Positions 12,000 through 24,535 of a stretch of 64,000 nt of DNA are shown here, one piece after another (position 1 is the first letter of the stretch; each line of letters begins with the position of its first letter). The notes under the pieces are model-generated. The model had not been told where the DNA came from. It made no database searches and saw nothing but the letters and a program-made list of their open reading frames with translations. Source of the DNA: Papaver somniferum. Lineage: Eukaryota > Streptophyta > Magnoliopsida > Ranunculales > Papaveraceae. The position numbers and the translations under genes are program-made. The stretch lies in assembly GCF_003573695.1 (NCBI RefSeq), contig NC_039361.1, positions 39,787,393-39,851,392 on the forward strand. The letters run 5' to 3'.

Positions 12000-13066
12000 T
12001 TCTTTCCTCTTTTTCTCAACTACATCGACCAAAAAAAAAAAAAAAATCATCTGCTCTCTTTGAATCTTGCTTGATTTGGTCCTTTATAGATTAAATTGAG
12101 TAAGATTCAACTGTAACTACTGTAATTAGTTATGAATAAGTTCTCTTTTGCGGTGGATTTTTTCTTTTCATGAATAATCGATCAGTGGGTACACCTCTTT
12201 CTAGATCTGTGGTTTGGATCTGTTAGTTGGTGTTTTTTTTTGGGCTTTTAGTTCGATTCTTCATGCTTCTGTTGTTGGGTTGCTGTTTGTGGTGTTTTCT
12301 CCTGGGTTGTTCGGTAATTTCAGCTTCTGGTGAAGGTGATGATTGCTGGTTGTGTTGTTGTTAGTTTCTTCTGGTGGAGGTGATGACTTCCAGTGGTGGT
12401 GATGGCTTCTGGGGTTTCTATGTTGTTGCATGTTGGTGTGGGGGTGTTCCTTTGATCACCGTCTTGTTGGCATGGGGGTCTGTTTTTGATGTATTGAAAC
12501 TGCTGGTGGTGTTTATTTTTTATTGTTGCTGTTTTGGAAGTGATCTGATTTTGTAGTTGTTATTTCTCCAGTGAAATTGATGATTCTCCGTTCTGTTGGT
12601 GGGGGAAAATGGTGGCTAGGGTTTTTCCGGGTCGGGTCGGGTTGTGGCTGAACCGGTCCCTCTGCTGATCCATGGTTGCTTCTATGGTTTGGGCTTTTAC
12701 TGCTTGGCCTTCTCATCGATGGTGATCTTTGTACGTTGGCGGATTTGTATGTTGGCTTTGTTAGTGTTTTTAGTCTGCCGTTGTAAACCTTTGATCTTGT
12801 CTCCACTGGTTTCTGTGGAATCTGTCTTCAGAGTCGGTTCCTTATGTATCGGTATGGCTTATTTAGTTGTCTTCAATATGGATGCTAGTTGTCCTTTAGG
12901 ATTTGTTCCTGGGATTTCCAATTAGTATGGATTTCCAATTGGTATTCAGTAGAAGCTTGTCGATTTATGGGTCACCGTTTCGGCAACGGATTTACTCTAT
13001 ATGGGGTCCTGTAACGTTGCTCGTTAGAGCTTTCGTCTAATGAAATATACCCCTTTATTCAAGAAA
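12000..13066. other. G/T-rich stretch of unknown origin, possible LINE 5'/3' remnants
   Basis: The region is pyrimidine-rich at 11980-12060, then strongly TG-rich (12240-12560) with short frames that look like composition artefacts. The end (13025-13066: TTTCGTCTAATGAAATATAC followed by an A-rich run) looks like a plant LINE tail on the plus strand, but no LINE protein was recognised upstream. Confidence 0.25.
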
Positions 13067-13500
13067 AGAACCAGAACTCGTTTTCCAGTAAAAAGTACCG
13101 GGTCGAGCGAAGATAAACCGCGTAACGATCTTATCTCAAGAGATGCGGCTAAAATTTTTACACCGGCTGCCTGCAGGCCTAGACGCAACTTACCCGAAGG
13201 CAAGAGTAATTCCTTAACACATCCCATGTCTTGTTCATTTTCAGTGCAGAGAGTGCAGTGGCCATCATTTCAGTGGGATTACGCGTTCGCGACCATTTAG
13301 GTGATATATCCACATGTACCATATCCCGGCTGCAGGGTTACGGGGGGTCGCCCCCCTTCTCAATCCTGCGAGCTGCAGAGCTACTGGGGGTCCCCATTCA
13401 CAATTCTGCCATGGTTGTTTACATGTCCGCAGTTTAGACAATCTACTAATAAAAGATACAGAAATTCAAAAGTAATACGTTCAACTCATGTACCTCGTGT

Positions 13501-13622
13501 ACATACCTCCTTAACGTGGATCGCTGCTTTCCACGCACTTCTGTCGAGCACCAACTCTCTCTCCAAGCCTTGATCAGTCATGTCCCGTTTAATCACCATT
13601 ATATCATCCCACAACAATCTTC
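13501..13622 (-). pseudogene. C-terminal scrap of a LINE polyprotein
   Basis: Reading the minus strand from about 13620 down to 13500 gives an open stretch with a WDDI motif, then ...KRDM...GL...LDRSAWKAAIHV. A 'W(D/E)D.I..D.......DR..W...I' pattern is typical of the extreme C-terminus of LINE-type polyproteins in plant genomes. It is too short for a firm family call and has no reverse transcriptase next to it. Confidence 0.45.
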
Positions 13623-14327
13623 CTTGGATAGAAATATAATAAGCATTGAGAGAATTAAGAGGTAATGTTGCGGAAACCTCTGGTCTGTCTGGTCCAAGTT
13701 AATAGCAAGCGGTGAGGAGCAGCCCACTGGGTAACGATGGGTTGGATTAATTCATTATTGTACCTGTATTAATAAACAAAGCCTATTCATATAACGGAAA
13801 AGTACCCATTTGCAATTTACAAAATGGCAAAAAAAAAAAAAAAGGAAAGTTCAACAGAAGCAGCAAGAGCGGAGCCACAATGAGAGTGGTTGTGCAATTT
13901 CCCACCAAGTCCAACTGCACACCCCATCCAATATTAGGTATTTTTTTCTTCCAATTTTAGCCATTTAAACCTAATTTCACACGTATTTTCCGGGACTGAT
14001 ACCATTTCATATATGACAAAGAAATGTTGAACGATCCTGATCATACAATTGTTCAAATGGTATCCCTGATAATCTTGAAATCCGCCCATATAAATTATGC
14101 AGTTTTGCACCTTCTCAAGTATACGTTCAATTGCGACTTACTTATCCATTTATTTTTTATTATTTTTTAAAAGAAGGATTCCCTCGATATGTTGATAATA
14201 AAGTATTTTTTGTTCCATAATTGGCACTACGATACATCTTTACACTTTCATTCCTGTCTGAAAACTAAAGTAGGTTAAGATCGCCCAAAGGCCGTGGTCA
14301 ACCTAATTATGTTTGATTACGTATTTG

Positions 14328-14645
14328 TTACAAAAAAACAACCAGTTTTGCATCCCAGATAACATTTTGTCTCTTCACTAAAGTAAAATCTTGGACTATG
14401 TATCTCCGTTGACGTGTTTTTGCATACATTCCTATCATCAACAACAAGGTTGGTTCTGAATCACATGTGAAAGAAATTATGTGTCCGCTCCACTGTGTTG
14501 CCCATTGGAAATCCGCATCCACTCCAACGTTTTCTAACTGATCTCTGGTTGTACAATCCACATAAAGTCCTCTAGCTTCTCTAACTGTACCTGTATAATC
14601 ACATAGAGTCAGTCCAGTTCCATCTTTTGTTGTGGAGTCTAACAT
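14328..14645 (-). pseudogene. RNase H-like (RVT_3-type) fragment, LINE-derived
   Basis: A 105-residue frame reads ...STTKDGTGLTLCDYTGTVRE..., then a stretch of about 30 residues and ...ISFTCDSEPTLLLMIGM. The order of a Gly-rich strand with 'x.D..G' and a later 'CDS' strand is like the plant RNase H-like domain found at the C-terminus of LINE polyproteins and in stand-alone RVT_3 genes. The domain is incomplete and the match is by pattern only. The frame ends just before the Copia LTR at 14659, and its N-terminus may be cut by that insertion. Confidence 0.4.
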
Positions 14646-14658
14646 ATTTAAAGCAATG

Positions 14659-16983
14659 TGTTAGAGACTCACAGGTGTTGCTATCTCAAGTTTGTTGTCA
14701 AATTTAGTTGTCAAAACTATATCTTGATTTCTAGTCTACAATTAGTTAAATCTCGGAATAGGATATAAATGTAGTTAAGAAACAGTGGATCACGGCAGCA
14801 TCATTGCATTCTACCGTTTGAAGGCGAAGATCAACCGAAGTTTTTGGAGAACTTCATCAACAAAAGGTAAGTGAAGACTGAACCACCTATTTTTCAAGTT
14901 ATATTCACTTTTCTATCATTGTGACGATGTCGCATAACTAATTAGACTATTATGCATAGATAAGAATTTTGAGTCAAGTTTATCTTGATAATTAGTTCTC
15001 GAAATACAATGACTAAGCTTAATGAACATTTTTTCATAGTTGATAGAATTTCGGTTAAAGACAATTTATTGTTCGGAATCAAAATCATGATTCAAGTTTT
15101 ATCATTCGAAAATAGCATGGAACAGTGATATGTGTCATTGATGTTATTCGGGAATATTCCGAATTGATTTAGAGAGAAATATAGAACTACTATAGCTTCG
15201 GATACTAGACGGTGTTATCAGTCTTACAAACTCGGAAAACTGCTACAAGTCCCCCGTATTACATGTACTCGTACACGTAACAAAGTAGCTATATATATCG
15301 ACTTGCAGATTTGTGGTACGCATATTCTTATGCACATTATGTGAAAATATGTTCAACTCGTGAACCATATCGATACGCATACTCGTATGTAAACCATTTT
15401 GGAACTGTTGTTACGGAACCGGGATTAATACCCATACCGATACACAAACCAAAATAGTTCTGTGAACTCTAGAACCGGTCATAGTCTTAAGGCTTCCAAA
15501 CTGGTACGCATACCTAAATAGTTCTGTTAACTCCGAAACTTGGTTTGGTTAAATGTTTATGAACCGGTACACGTGCTCTGACTGACCTGAGTCACGAATG
15601 GCTAATGTATTTGTACTTTGTGCACTTAATAACCATGTCGATTATCTTCAAGTGCGACTAAATTATTTTTACGAGATAATTAGCATTTGATTAATTCTCT
15701 AAAACACTAGATTTATTTGATCACATGATTGTGACTCAAGGATTATATCTTATGTGTTCATGAAAATGAGTATTAATCTTTTAAGTTCAAATCGGCTAGT
15801 TTCGTCTAACCACGTTGAACATAGTCTTTGTACACGGTTCGGTTACGGTTTCACCTAACCAAAGTGTATATCATGTTTATGTAAATTTGACTCAAAGATT
15901 CATCTAACGGTGGATATTGTTTGCTTGGTTTCAAAGCTATCTTAGCTTAAACCTAAAGCAACCTATGCTTTGAATGTCTATAAAAGGGGAACTTCAAGCA
16001 ACTGGGATCTTTGAATCCCGAACTACTTTTTGGTGCGTCCTAGTTGTATCTAGAGTCGTCCTCTTCCTAATCCTTTTAAGGTTTAGCGACTACAAAGACT
16101 TCATAGGGATTTATGAATCCAGGTCCAGTTATCTTTCCTTGATAACTCGTGTATCCTGATCTTGATCGATCGATTGTTGAGATGCTCACTTGATCTAGAT
16201 AGATAGAAATCATCAAAGTTCTCTCCATATCAAACTTTGTTGATTCCACAGGTTTTATACTTGTGAGGTGAATAATAATCTAGGATGCACTTCGGGATGC
16301 ATAAGTCCGGATTTTGAGGTTAGCTAGAGTTTGACTGTTGCTATCGACATCCATCAACTTTGATCAAACTATTTGATTGTAAAAGGATATCATATATAAG
16401 ATTAATCTGTGGGAGGGATATTGGTTTAAAGTCTTCAATTGAGTTGAAGAAACTCTTAGTTGGTGTGACGTCGGCTAAGGGGATCAATTGCATAGAGTCC
16501 TGCTGGGATTCAAGAGGCGTAAGGAGCGCGAATATACCTTAATTGGTGGGATACCTTTTAGGGCTCAACTACATTCCAATCCGAAATTAATTGGTAGTAG
16601 GCTAGTGTTTGTAACGGCTTAATATAATTTGGTGTTCAATCTGGATTATGTCCCGGGGTTTTTCTGCATTTGTGGTTCCCTCGTTAACAAAACTTGTAGT
16701 ATCTGTGTTATTTATTTTTTCGCATTATATTGTTTATCTTTATAATTGAAATATCACAGGTTGAGTGTTAATCAATCATAGTAGATACATCCTACCTAGT
16801 TTGTTGGATACGACTTGATTGATTCTTGGACATTGATCTTTGGTACTGTCGAAGTAATCTCTTTGTGATTAGGTTCACGGATTTGATTATGTAAGTTTAA
16901 CTCTCAGAGTTGTATTGAGTTTCTCCATACATATTGCGTAAGAAAAAAAGTGGTGGTGTATTTTGGTACCCCCCACGTTTTCA
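14659..16983 (+). repeat. Copia LTR, subfamily 1 (5' LTR of a decayed element)
   Basis: Starts TGTTAGAG and ends ...GTTTTCA. The end is followed by a sequence nearly complementary to initiator Met-tRNA (TGGTTTCAGAGC), so this is a 5' LTR in plus orientation, about 2.3 kb. A TATAAAA at 15979-15985 is the likely promoter. It is related to, but clearly diverged from, the other Copia LTRs in the window. Confidence 0.85.
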
Positions 16984-16985
16984 AT

Positions 16986-16997
16986 TGGTTTCAGAGC
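16986..16997 (+). promoter_or_regulatory. Copia primer binding site (initiator Met-tRNA type, one change)
   Basis: TGGTTTCAGAGC two bases after the LTR, where the plant consensus is TGGTATCAGAGC. Confidence 0.8.
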
Positions 16998-17048
16998 AGG
17001 AAAACACGCTAAGACCTAATAAGTATGTGTTTGAAGCAGTATGACTAT

Positions 17049-18204
17049 ATGGACAGGAGTACAATCTCGTTAAATTTACCGCCAACATTTGATGGCTCCA
17101 ATTTCTATGCGTTCCTTTTTACAATCCCGTGACTTTGAGACATGGTAACTTATAGTTATTGGATACGATGTCCCAACAATTATTAGAAACGGAAACACTA
17201 TTGCGAAACAATATTGCGAAACAATTAGAAAATATAGTGAATACGAGATAAGTGCTGCAAAGCATAATTCTGACGAGTTAAACGCTATTATCCACGCCAT
17301 AAGCCCAGATCTTCAACAGCATGTGACTTCGTGCACTAAGTCTAAAGATGCTTGGGATATCTTAGAAACGATATTTGAAGGAGATACCTCATAGAAAGAA
17401 GCTAGGCTTCAAAACCTAAATTCTGACAGGGAAAATATCCATATGTCAGATTTGTTTGATGAGTTTAATCAAAAATTATCTGGAATTGTTAATGCATCTT
17501 ATGCGTTCGGGAAGACCATTCCCCAAAAGGACATTGTGATGAAAATTGTCCTATCTTTACCAGCAAGATACGAGTCTAAGAAACATGCCATCATGGAAGG
17601 GAATAACTTTGAAACACTTTACAGAAATACTCTTGTTGGAAAGTTGAAGATCTTTGATCATGAAATGCAATCCAAAGCCGGAACGAATATTGCATTCAAT
17701 GCACTGAAAAACACTAAAACTCTTAACAGTGAAAGTGTTGGCAACTCTGGAGATGATCTTGCCGATCCTGATTTTTCAGATGAAGATATTGATAACTCAG
17801 TTTCATTCATCACAAGACAGTTTAGATAACTTCTTAGGAAGAGAAATAAACGATTCTCCAGAGAAAAATCTTTAACGTCAACTAGGCCACATAATCGTAT
17901 TTCTGTCAAAAACAGAGATTCTAATGATACCGACGATGAGCATATGTCACAATGCTTCAAGTCTAAAGGATTCAGTCACTTTGCTAATGAGTTTCCAAAT
18001 CGTAAGAAATGCACTGGCAGCAAGAGTCTTGCTGCAACACTTGATGAAATATCTAATCATTATGATTCCGAAGAGGAAGATGGTACAAGTGTAGCACTCT
18101 TGGGAGAAATTGTCAATTTTGATGGATGTAGCAATACTCTTATCAATCTTAATAATTTAATTGATGACTCTTCATCAAAATCACTGGAGGTACCCTGTGC
18201 TTAA
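17049..18204 (+). pseudogene. Broken Copia gag
   Basis: The start MDRSTISLNLPPTFDGSN at 17049 matches the gag start at 62552, but the frame closes at a stop within about 30 codons. A long piece stays open at 17443-17829 (...FDEFNQKLSG..., ...SKKHAIMEGNN...), a stop follows, and a later piece at 17944-18204 keeps a ruined zinc knuckle (CFKSKGFSHFANEF, where C-x2-C-x4-H-x4-C is expected). The gag would bind and package the element's RNA. Several stops and knuckle losses make it non-functional. No protease, integrase or reverse transcriptase was recognised after it. Confidence 0.8.
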
Positions 18205-18901
18205 CTGCTAATGTTGTTCCTAAATCAATCTTCAAACCGACATGTCCTTATTTTTCTAGTGAAGTTCACGGACTTACACAATGTTTCAATTACAAACATA
18301 AACTAAGGTATGTCAACAAACTGCAACGGAGGGCTAATCGTTTAGCAAATATGCTTAACTTGTTCAAAAGTCCAAACCCGAGGTACACAAAGTTAACTAT
18401 TCTTCTTCTAAAAGATTGATTGATTCTAAGGATAAGGTAAAATCTCAAACGAAGAGAAGAGTCCGGGATAAATGTTCCGTTTTAAAGGATATTATTAATT
18501 CCGTGCAGGAATCTAGTGGTGAGCAATCTAATGCTCACCTCAAAGGTGCATTTTATCTCATGTGCCCTTAAAAGAGATAAGAACTATGCACACCAGGGCT
18601 TTGGATCACAATTGAATATTATTACTTGGATCTCCATCTCTTATTTGTGCATCTTAATCTATGTCTCAAGTAATGTTATTGAAATTTTGATCTACGAAAT
18701 CTTAAGAAAGATAAAAATAATTACCTTTTCATTCCATTTTAGGTTTTACGTATTCTTGAACGTGAACTTTTATGGTTCTGAAATCCTACATGGTAAATAT
18801 CTTCCACTTCAAGACTCTTATCTCTTTCACAATAAGTTTTGCCTGTTGAGCCATATATTTGTGTTTCACAAATCCATTTTATTCTTACGAATAATGCAGG
18901 A
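18205..18901 (+). other. Residual Copia internal DNA
   Basis: This continues the internal region after gag with many stops. A 149-codon frame at 18516-18965 runs into the next LTR and is probably chance. No polypurine tract is visible just before the LTR at 18902. Confidence 0.4.
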
Positions 18902-21266
18902 TGTTAGAGCACTGCTCGGTCGAACTCGCAAGCGTTGCTATCTCAAGAGTGTTTGTCAAGTTTAGTTGCCAAAACTATAAGTCTTGATTTCTAGTCCACT
19001 TATAGCTAAGTCTCGGACTAGGATAGAAAGTGTGGTTGAGCTCTAGACTCCACGACGTTCATCATGCAAAGACGAAAAACTACTCAAGGAACTGGTGGAA
19101 CTTCATCGACTAAAAGGTATGTGGAGACTTGAACTTATCTATCACTCAAAAGTATATCTACTCTATCTCCTATCTTGAGACAAAAGTCGTATTGCTATAT
19201 AGACTTCGATTATACACAATTTTGACCCGAGTTTATCTCGCTTATCTATTTCTCGAAATATGTGTTGGTAAGCTTTCGCTTTGGCCAAGTTCATCTTTAA
19301 AAGTGACGAAAGTCATGTTGGTTATTTCAATATCTTGAAAATCGCTTTGATGAAAAATAGTGTGTGAATAACCTCTATTTAACATCCTCTAAGAATGTTT
19401 CAACTATTGAAATGAGAGTTTAGAATATATAACCTTGAATGGATATAAACATTGTATGTGAACTCATACTTGTGTAAGTCCAAAATCCTTGAACTAAAGT
19501 ATGCGTACTTTACTGTTCAGGATGTCCGGAAGCTAAGTCCGCGTACCCGTACGCGTACTGCCGGAAGTTCACATCCCGTGAATTTCTGCTCGAGTTTGTG
19601 AACTGAAAACAAACTCAATCCGGGTACTTAAGTATGTGTACCGGTATGCATACTTCAGTGGATTATTTTCTAAAAAAAGGTTTATTCGTGAACTAAGACT
19701 TATATAAACTAAGGAAATCATATTTGCAAACCGTGGTTATAATGTTCATGAATCGATTCGAGTGAATCAAAATTCTTTTTGTTTCGATTGTGTCTTATAT
19801 ACTTCTATGAGATCTAAGCAATTGAACAACTCTCTAACTAGTTCATTTGAGTCATTTGAACTAGTTATGGTGAAGAAGAATATGGGTGATATGAAAGTAA
19901 TCATATGGCTAACCATTTGGTTAACTATTATTGAACCAACAAATGTTAATGTTTGGGAACGGTTCGTAAACCCAAAATTGGACATTTCATTTGTGTGTAA
20001 CAAGCTAAGTTTTCGATCCAACGGTTGAGAAATATTAGCTTGAATCTAATCAGGTTTTCATCTAACGGTGAATATTGAATGCTTTGTTACCAAGGTAGCA
20101 TTAATTGCAAACCCTGATTTGAAGACTATATAAAAGATAACTCTACTGGGAAACCTAATCCCCACACCTCCTGTGTGATACTATTTGTATAAGCTAGAGT
20201 CGATTCTCCTTTAACCTTAGGTTTCTACCGAGACCCTGTAGGTTAATGACTTGAAGACTTCATTTGGATTATGAAGCCAGACCCAACTATTTTTTCTGTA
20301 GTTGCGTGATATGATCTTGTTGTTTCTATCGTGATTAAGTGCAATCGTAAGATTGGATTGAGATTAATTTCTCCGATAGGAAAGATAGAAAAGTAGTCAC
20401 AAACATCTTCGTCTCATCGTTTGTGATTCCACAATATCTTGTTTCGCTAGTCGATTAAGATTATTGTGAGGTGATTGATATTTTTAGGCTGTTCTTCGTG
20501 AATATAAGTCTGGTATATCAATTGGTTCCTTTTCACCTTCATTTATCAAAAGACGGAAAAAAACTCGTAGGTAGTTCCGTGGGAGACAGATTTATCTATT
20601 ACTGTAGATTTTTTGTGTGATACATATTTGTTTATTAAAGTCTTCGACTTTGGGTCGTAGCAACTCTTACTTGTGGGTGAGATCAGCTAAGCGAATCAAG
20701 TGCGTGATATCCTGTTGGGATCAGAGACGTAAGGAGCGCCACTATACCTTGGATCAGTTTGAGATTGATTGGGGTTCAACTACAGTCTAGAACGAAGTTT
20801 GTTTGTAGTAGGCTAGTGTTTGTAGCGTCTTAATACAGTGTGTGTTCAATCTGGACTAGGTCCCGGGATTTTTATGCATATGCGGTTTCCTCGTTAAGAA
20901 AACTTCTGGTGTATGTGTTATTTATTTTTCGCATTATATTTTGTTATATAATTGAAATATCACAGGTTGTGCGTTGAACCGATCAATCGGTAAATCCAAC
21001 CTTTGGTTGTTGATTGAAATTGATTGATCCTTGAACATTAGTCTTTGGTACCGTTCAAGTTAATTTCTCTTGTGTTCAATTAGATTCATATATTTCTATT
21101 TGCTTGAGTAAGTATTGAATTGAGAAATTGAGATATAACTCCGTGATATGCTTTTCTTAAGATTGAGTATGACTGTCTAGTTGATTCTCTTGAAAGTATA
21201 TTGGAGTTAGTCCATACATATTGCTAAGCGAAATATTGGGTGAGGTTGTTAGACCCATCTTTTTCA
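18902..21266 (+). repeat. Copia LTR, subfamily 2 (solo or 3' LTR)
   Basis: Begins TGTTAGAGCACTGCTCGGTC and ends ...CTTTTTCA. It is collinear with the LTR at 60028 and with the inverted pair at 42690 and 48372. TATATAAA at 20127-20134 is the likely promoter. No primer site follows and no matching 5-bp duplication was found (CAGGA on the left, TAGGC on the right), so it is either a solo LTR whose flanks have decayed or a 3' LTR of another element. Confidence 0.8.
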
Positions 21267-21945
21267 TAGGCTCCAAGTCCAACATCTTCTCGTGGAACCT
21301 ATGTCCAATGGTTGTTGATACTTATCCAACTAAAATGGAAGAAGAGATGCCTTTTCCTTTTGACTCTTAAGAGGAAAATGAAGAATAAGAAGAAACCTAG
21401 AGTGGATTACTCCAATCAGAAAAGGTTTGAAAATCTTCTTGAAGAACTTAAGAAAACCAAGAAGGAGGTGCAGGTAATGAAGAAGATTCTACAGAAATAT
21501 CTCAATCTACAAGAAGCACTTGTCAATCAACAACCTACCAGGTTTGCAGGAACTAACACCTTCATTCATGAACCGTATGTTCTTATGCCAGTTGTTGATA
21601 AGGAGTTTGGAGATGATAAAGAATTCTTCAAAGATTTTAAATATTAGGAAACTTCTTTGGAGAATTTATTCTTACTTTTGAGAAGGATAACTAGGATTTT
21701 GTATAGAAAAAATTGTGATTACACAAGCTATTTCCAACATTTTTCATCTTGCATGTTTTTAGGTTTATTTATTTAAATTTTAGAGTTGTTAGAAGATGAA
21801 CTTGCAGTATGTAATCATTATTGTTTTAATTATTGAAAAAGTCTTATGAAATATATGTGCCTTTACGTTTTCGTGAATCGAGCTGATATTTCATATATGC
21901 TCAGAAGTTAAATCTATTATGTTTTTCATAAACGAAAAGATTAAT
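21267..21945 (+). other. Unrecognised retroelement-like DNA with a coiled-coil ORF
   Basis: A frame at 21312-21647 has about 45 Lys/Glu-rich residues that look like a coiled coil (RFENLLEELKKTKKEVQVMK), followed by ...EFGDDKEFFKDFKY and a stop. The first 20 residues may be out of frame with the true start. I do not recognise the family. Its place between a Copia LTR and a Gypsy LTR suggests retroelement internal DNA. Confidence 0.3.
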
Positions 21946-21963
21946 CTCCCAGTGTGGTCGCCA
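21946..21963 (-). promoter_or_regulatory. Gypsy primer-binding-site copy left of LTR G1
   Basis: On the minus strand TGGCGACCACACTGGGAG follows the LTR end by three bases, the same arrangement as beside LTRs G3 and G4. TGGCGAC... primer sites occur in Tat/Ogre-type Gypsy elements. Sequence homology to the other copies stops about 10-12 bases beyond it. Confidence 0.7.
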
Positions 21964-21966
21964 ATC

Positions 21967-24511
21967 TGTTGATGGGGGAAAATGATTTGCTGGTTTTTCA
22001 AGAAGTGGAGAGACGACCGTACGGATGGAGACTCCTCAACCGAGCAAACTGCCTAACCTCAAAAAAATGCACTGCACGAGAGTGATTTGAGTTCTAGAGA
22101 TCAATCTGTATGACTCCGGCCTAAACCAAGGAATGGACGTTCCAGAGTCAATTCGATCACAATGAGGGAAGAGGGTTGATCTGTATGAGGGAAGCTGAGA
22201 AGTGTGCGAGATCAATGGTGATCAAGGCTTCTGAATGCGTTGTAGGTTTCTGCAAATGAACTAATAAGTTTTAATTATGCACAATCGAGAGATTGTTGCT
22301 CACACGATGATTCTTGGTTAGATGATAGATGTTGTCTGTCTTTTTATGTTGTTCAACCGTGGCTTCAGAAACTTATTTATATTGCTAGAATGTAGACACA
22401 TTGATCTCCAGTAAGTGTGACGGTTTCTCGAGTGAAAGAGTGAAAAACTGGAAATCGTGGTTAAACCAGTTCCAGGTCGTGCAGAGACTTGGTTGATTGT
22501 CCACCCACTACTTTGCTAACTCCCTCAATTGCTTGCACGACTTACTCATATTTCTCATCGTGGATGAACACATGTGCCGTAGGCCGCCATACCAAAACCC
22601 TAATTAATATCCCCCCATGTGACATGATTGACGTCTCATGATTTGTGGAGTCTGCAGGGAAGAGGTGTATTTAATTAGTCAATTGTTGACTTGATTAAAC
22701 GATGTGTCAAAGTATTGTTCAGTCGAGCATGGTTTCCAAATGCTCTATGATTCATGGATTGAACATGTCTGCTGGGACGTATAGTCCTCGAATAAATGTT
22801 GATAATTGGATCAACATAATGAATATTGATAGTCTGAGAAAATATTGCTCGTTTGAGCGAATATTGCTCGTATGATGAATTATTGAATATTGATAGTTGA
22901 ATCAATATTAATACTCTGAGCAAATATTGTTCGTCTAAGTAAAATTACTGAATATTGATAGATGAATCAATATTCCTCGTCTGAGCAAATATTGTTCATT
23001 TGATAAATTACTGAATATTGATAGTTGAATCAATATTAATACTCTGAGAAAATATTGCTCGTTTGGTGAATTATTGGTAGCATGACCAAATAAAATATTA
23101 ATTAAAATATTGGTAGCTGGACCGAATATTATATAATTAATTAAGATGTTGATTGTTGGATTAATCATAAAATTAATAGTGTTTAAACTTGCTCAGAATT
23201 AGGATTTGCAAATTATTCAGTTCGAAACCATGACTTTGATCGATTGCTGATCAATTGATGATTTACTGAAAATTAATTACTAAGTGAAGGAGGGACCGGC
23301 TACATGGGATGATGGTCGACCATGTAGCGTCCAGGTGCTCGAGTGAGCATGCACCAAAGTCCTTTATTGACCAGTTGGTGAGAGAATGATTAAATGCTGG
23401 TTTAATCATTTATTAAAATAATGCTCATCTGAGCGCTAGGTAATAAAACCTAATTATGGAGAGATAAGGGACCAGACAAGGGGTGTGAAACCGTCCCTTG
23501 GTGGTCGTGGGACCAGCTGGTGGTCGATTGATAAAATTCAAAATTGGTTTGAAAGAGTTTGAACCCAATATGAACTGTTGAAAGCTAATTAGGTCAAAAT
23601 TGTGCAAGAGTGTGGGACCGGCTCCTCGCTAGCCTAAGGCATGCCCTTGTCACCATATTGTCCGTGTCTCAGTCCTGAGAATTTTGGTATTTTCTGGTGC
23701 GCATTTGAAAAATATTTTGGATTTTCAGAAGAGTTTGATCTTGACTGAAAATCTCGATTTTGCTCGAACGAGCAAGTAGAACTTTGCTCGTGTGACCAAT
23801 ATTTTGAGAATATTGAAATAATAGTATTTTAATATTTACCGTAAGTAGCCTAGTCGACCCATGTGACCATTTGACTTTTTGGCCTTTTGATGGTTTGAGC
23901 AATATTTGAGTAAATATGCAAAACTAGGGTTTTTGCTCAAACGAAGGAATTTCATGAGATGAGGGAAATAATAATAATAAGCAGAAAATTGGGATAATAG
24001 CGTGTGGGACCGGCAACGACTAGGGCATGGCGGGCCGGCTAGCTAGGTGGCCCGGTCACGTGACTCCTTTTCCTATTGTTTATTATTTTTTCATCGTTTG
24101 AAGGAAAATATGGAGAAACTAAGGGTTTTGCTCAAACAAGGAAATTTGCTCGAATGAAGGAGTTTTCATGAGATTAGGAAAAATAATAAATAATGGGAGA
24201 GGCGTGTGGATGACCACGACGGCATGACCGGCCGGCCGGTGGGCCCGGTCCCCGAGGCGCCTTTTTTATTATTTTATTAATATTATTTTTCTCCCCAATT
24301 TTGCATAGGTTTCCTCGTTTGTCCATATTTTTGAATGCTTGTTCGTGCGTTCGGGTGCTCGTTTGTGCATTATGTACTAACTACACTCGCACCATTTTCT
24401 CGGGGCTTACTCGGTGATGGCCCAGATGCCGATCAGTGAATATTTATTACTAATTCATGGAATTCAGCTGAGAATCAGACACGAAACAGAGTAATAAAAT
24501 GAAATGACTAT
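21967..24511 (-). repeat. Gypsy LTR G1 (outer element, truncated)
   Basis: Starts TGTTGATGGG and resembles G4 more than G2/G3 (shared GAAGT...GACC...GGAGACTCC and GCACGAGAGTG where G2/G3 differ). On the minus strand a TATAAATA (22374-22381) lies about 400 bases before the LTR end. The right side stops at about 24511, missing roughly 600 bases compared with complete copies, and is joined directly to internal DNA (TGAGGGACAGTC). The polypurine tract of the outer element is therefore deleted. Confidence 0.85.
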
Positions 24512-24530
24512 TGAGGGACAGTCATGTTCC

Positions 24531-24535
24531 GCAGT
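24531..24535. repeat. Target-site duplication of the inner Gypsy element, left copy
   Basis: GCAGT immediately before TGTAGATGG. The same five bases follow the other end at 40531-40535. The flanking outer-element sequence is continuous across the two copies. Confidence 0.9.

Noticed and set aside
12374..12925. Frames in the TG-rich stretch, with membrane-like Val/Leu/Phe composition
   Set aside because: Composition bias (GTT/TTG/GGT) explains the hydrophobicity; no start, splice or homology support.
13040..13573. Overlapping plus frames of 68-90 codons
   Set aside because: No domain, and the region overlaps a recognisable minus-strand LINE scrap.
19762..20028. An 88-codon frame inside a Copia LTR, with near copies at 43932-44165 and 49612-49818 (minus), ending FVCNKLSFRSNG
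   Set aside because: The frame is kept because the LTRs are recent relatives. It is broken in the LTR at 60028, has opposite-strand frames of the same length, and lies upstream of the TATA box.
14659..21266. One Copia element with LTRs 14659-16983 and 18902-21266
   Set aside because: The two LTRs belong to different subfamilies, no polypurine tract precedes the second, and flanking five bases do not match.
22675..23168. Hydrophobic Ile/Asn-rich minus frames in LTR G1 (and 57931-58191 in G4)
   Set aside because: Made by the AATATTGAT stem repeats, not a protein.
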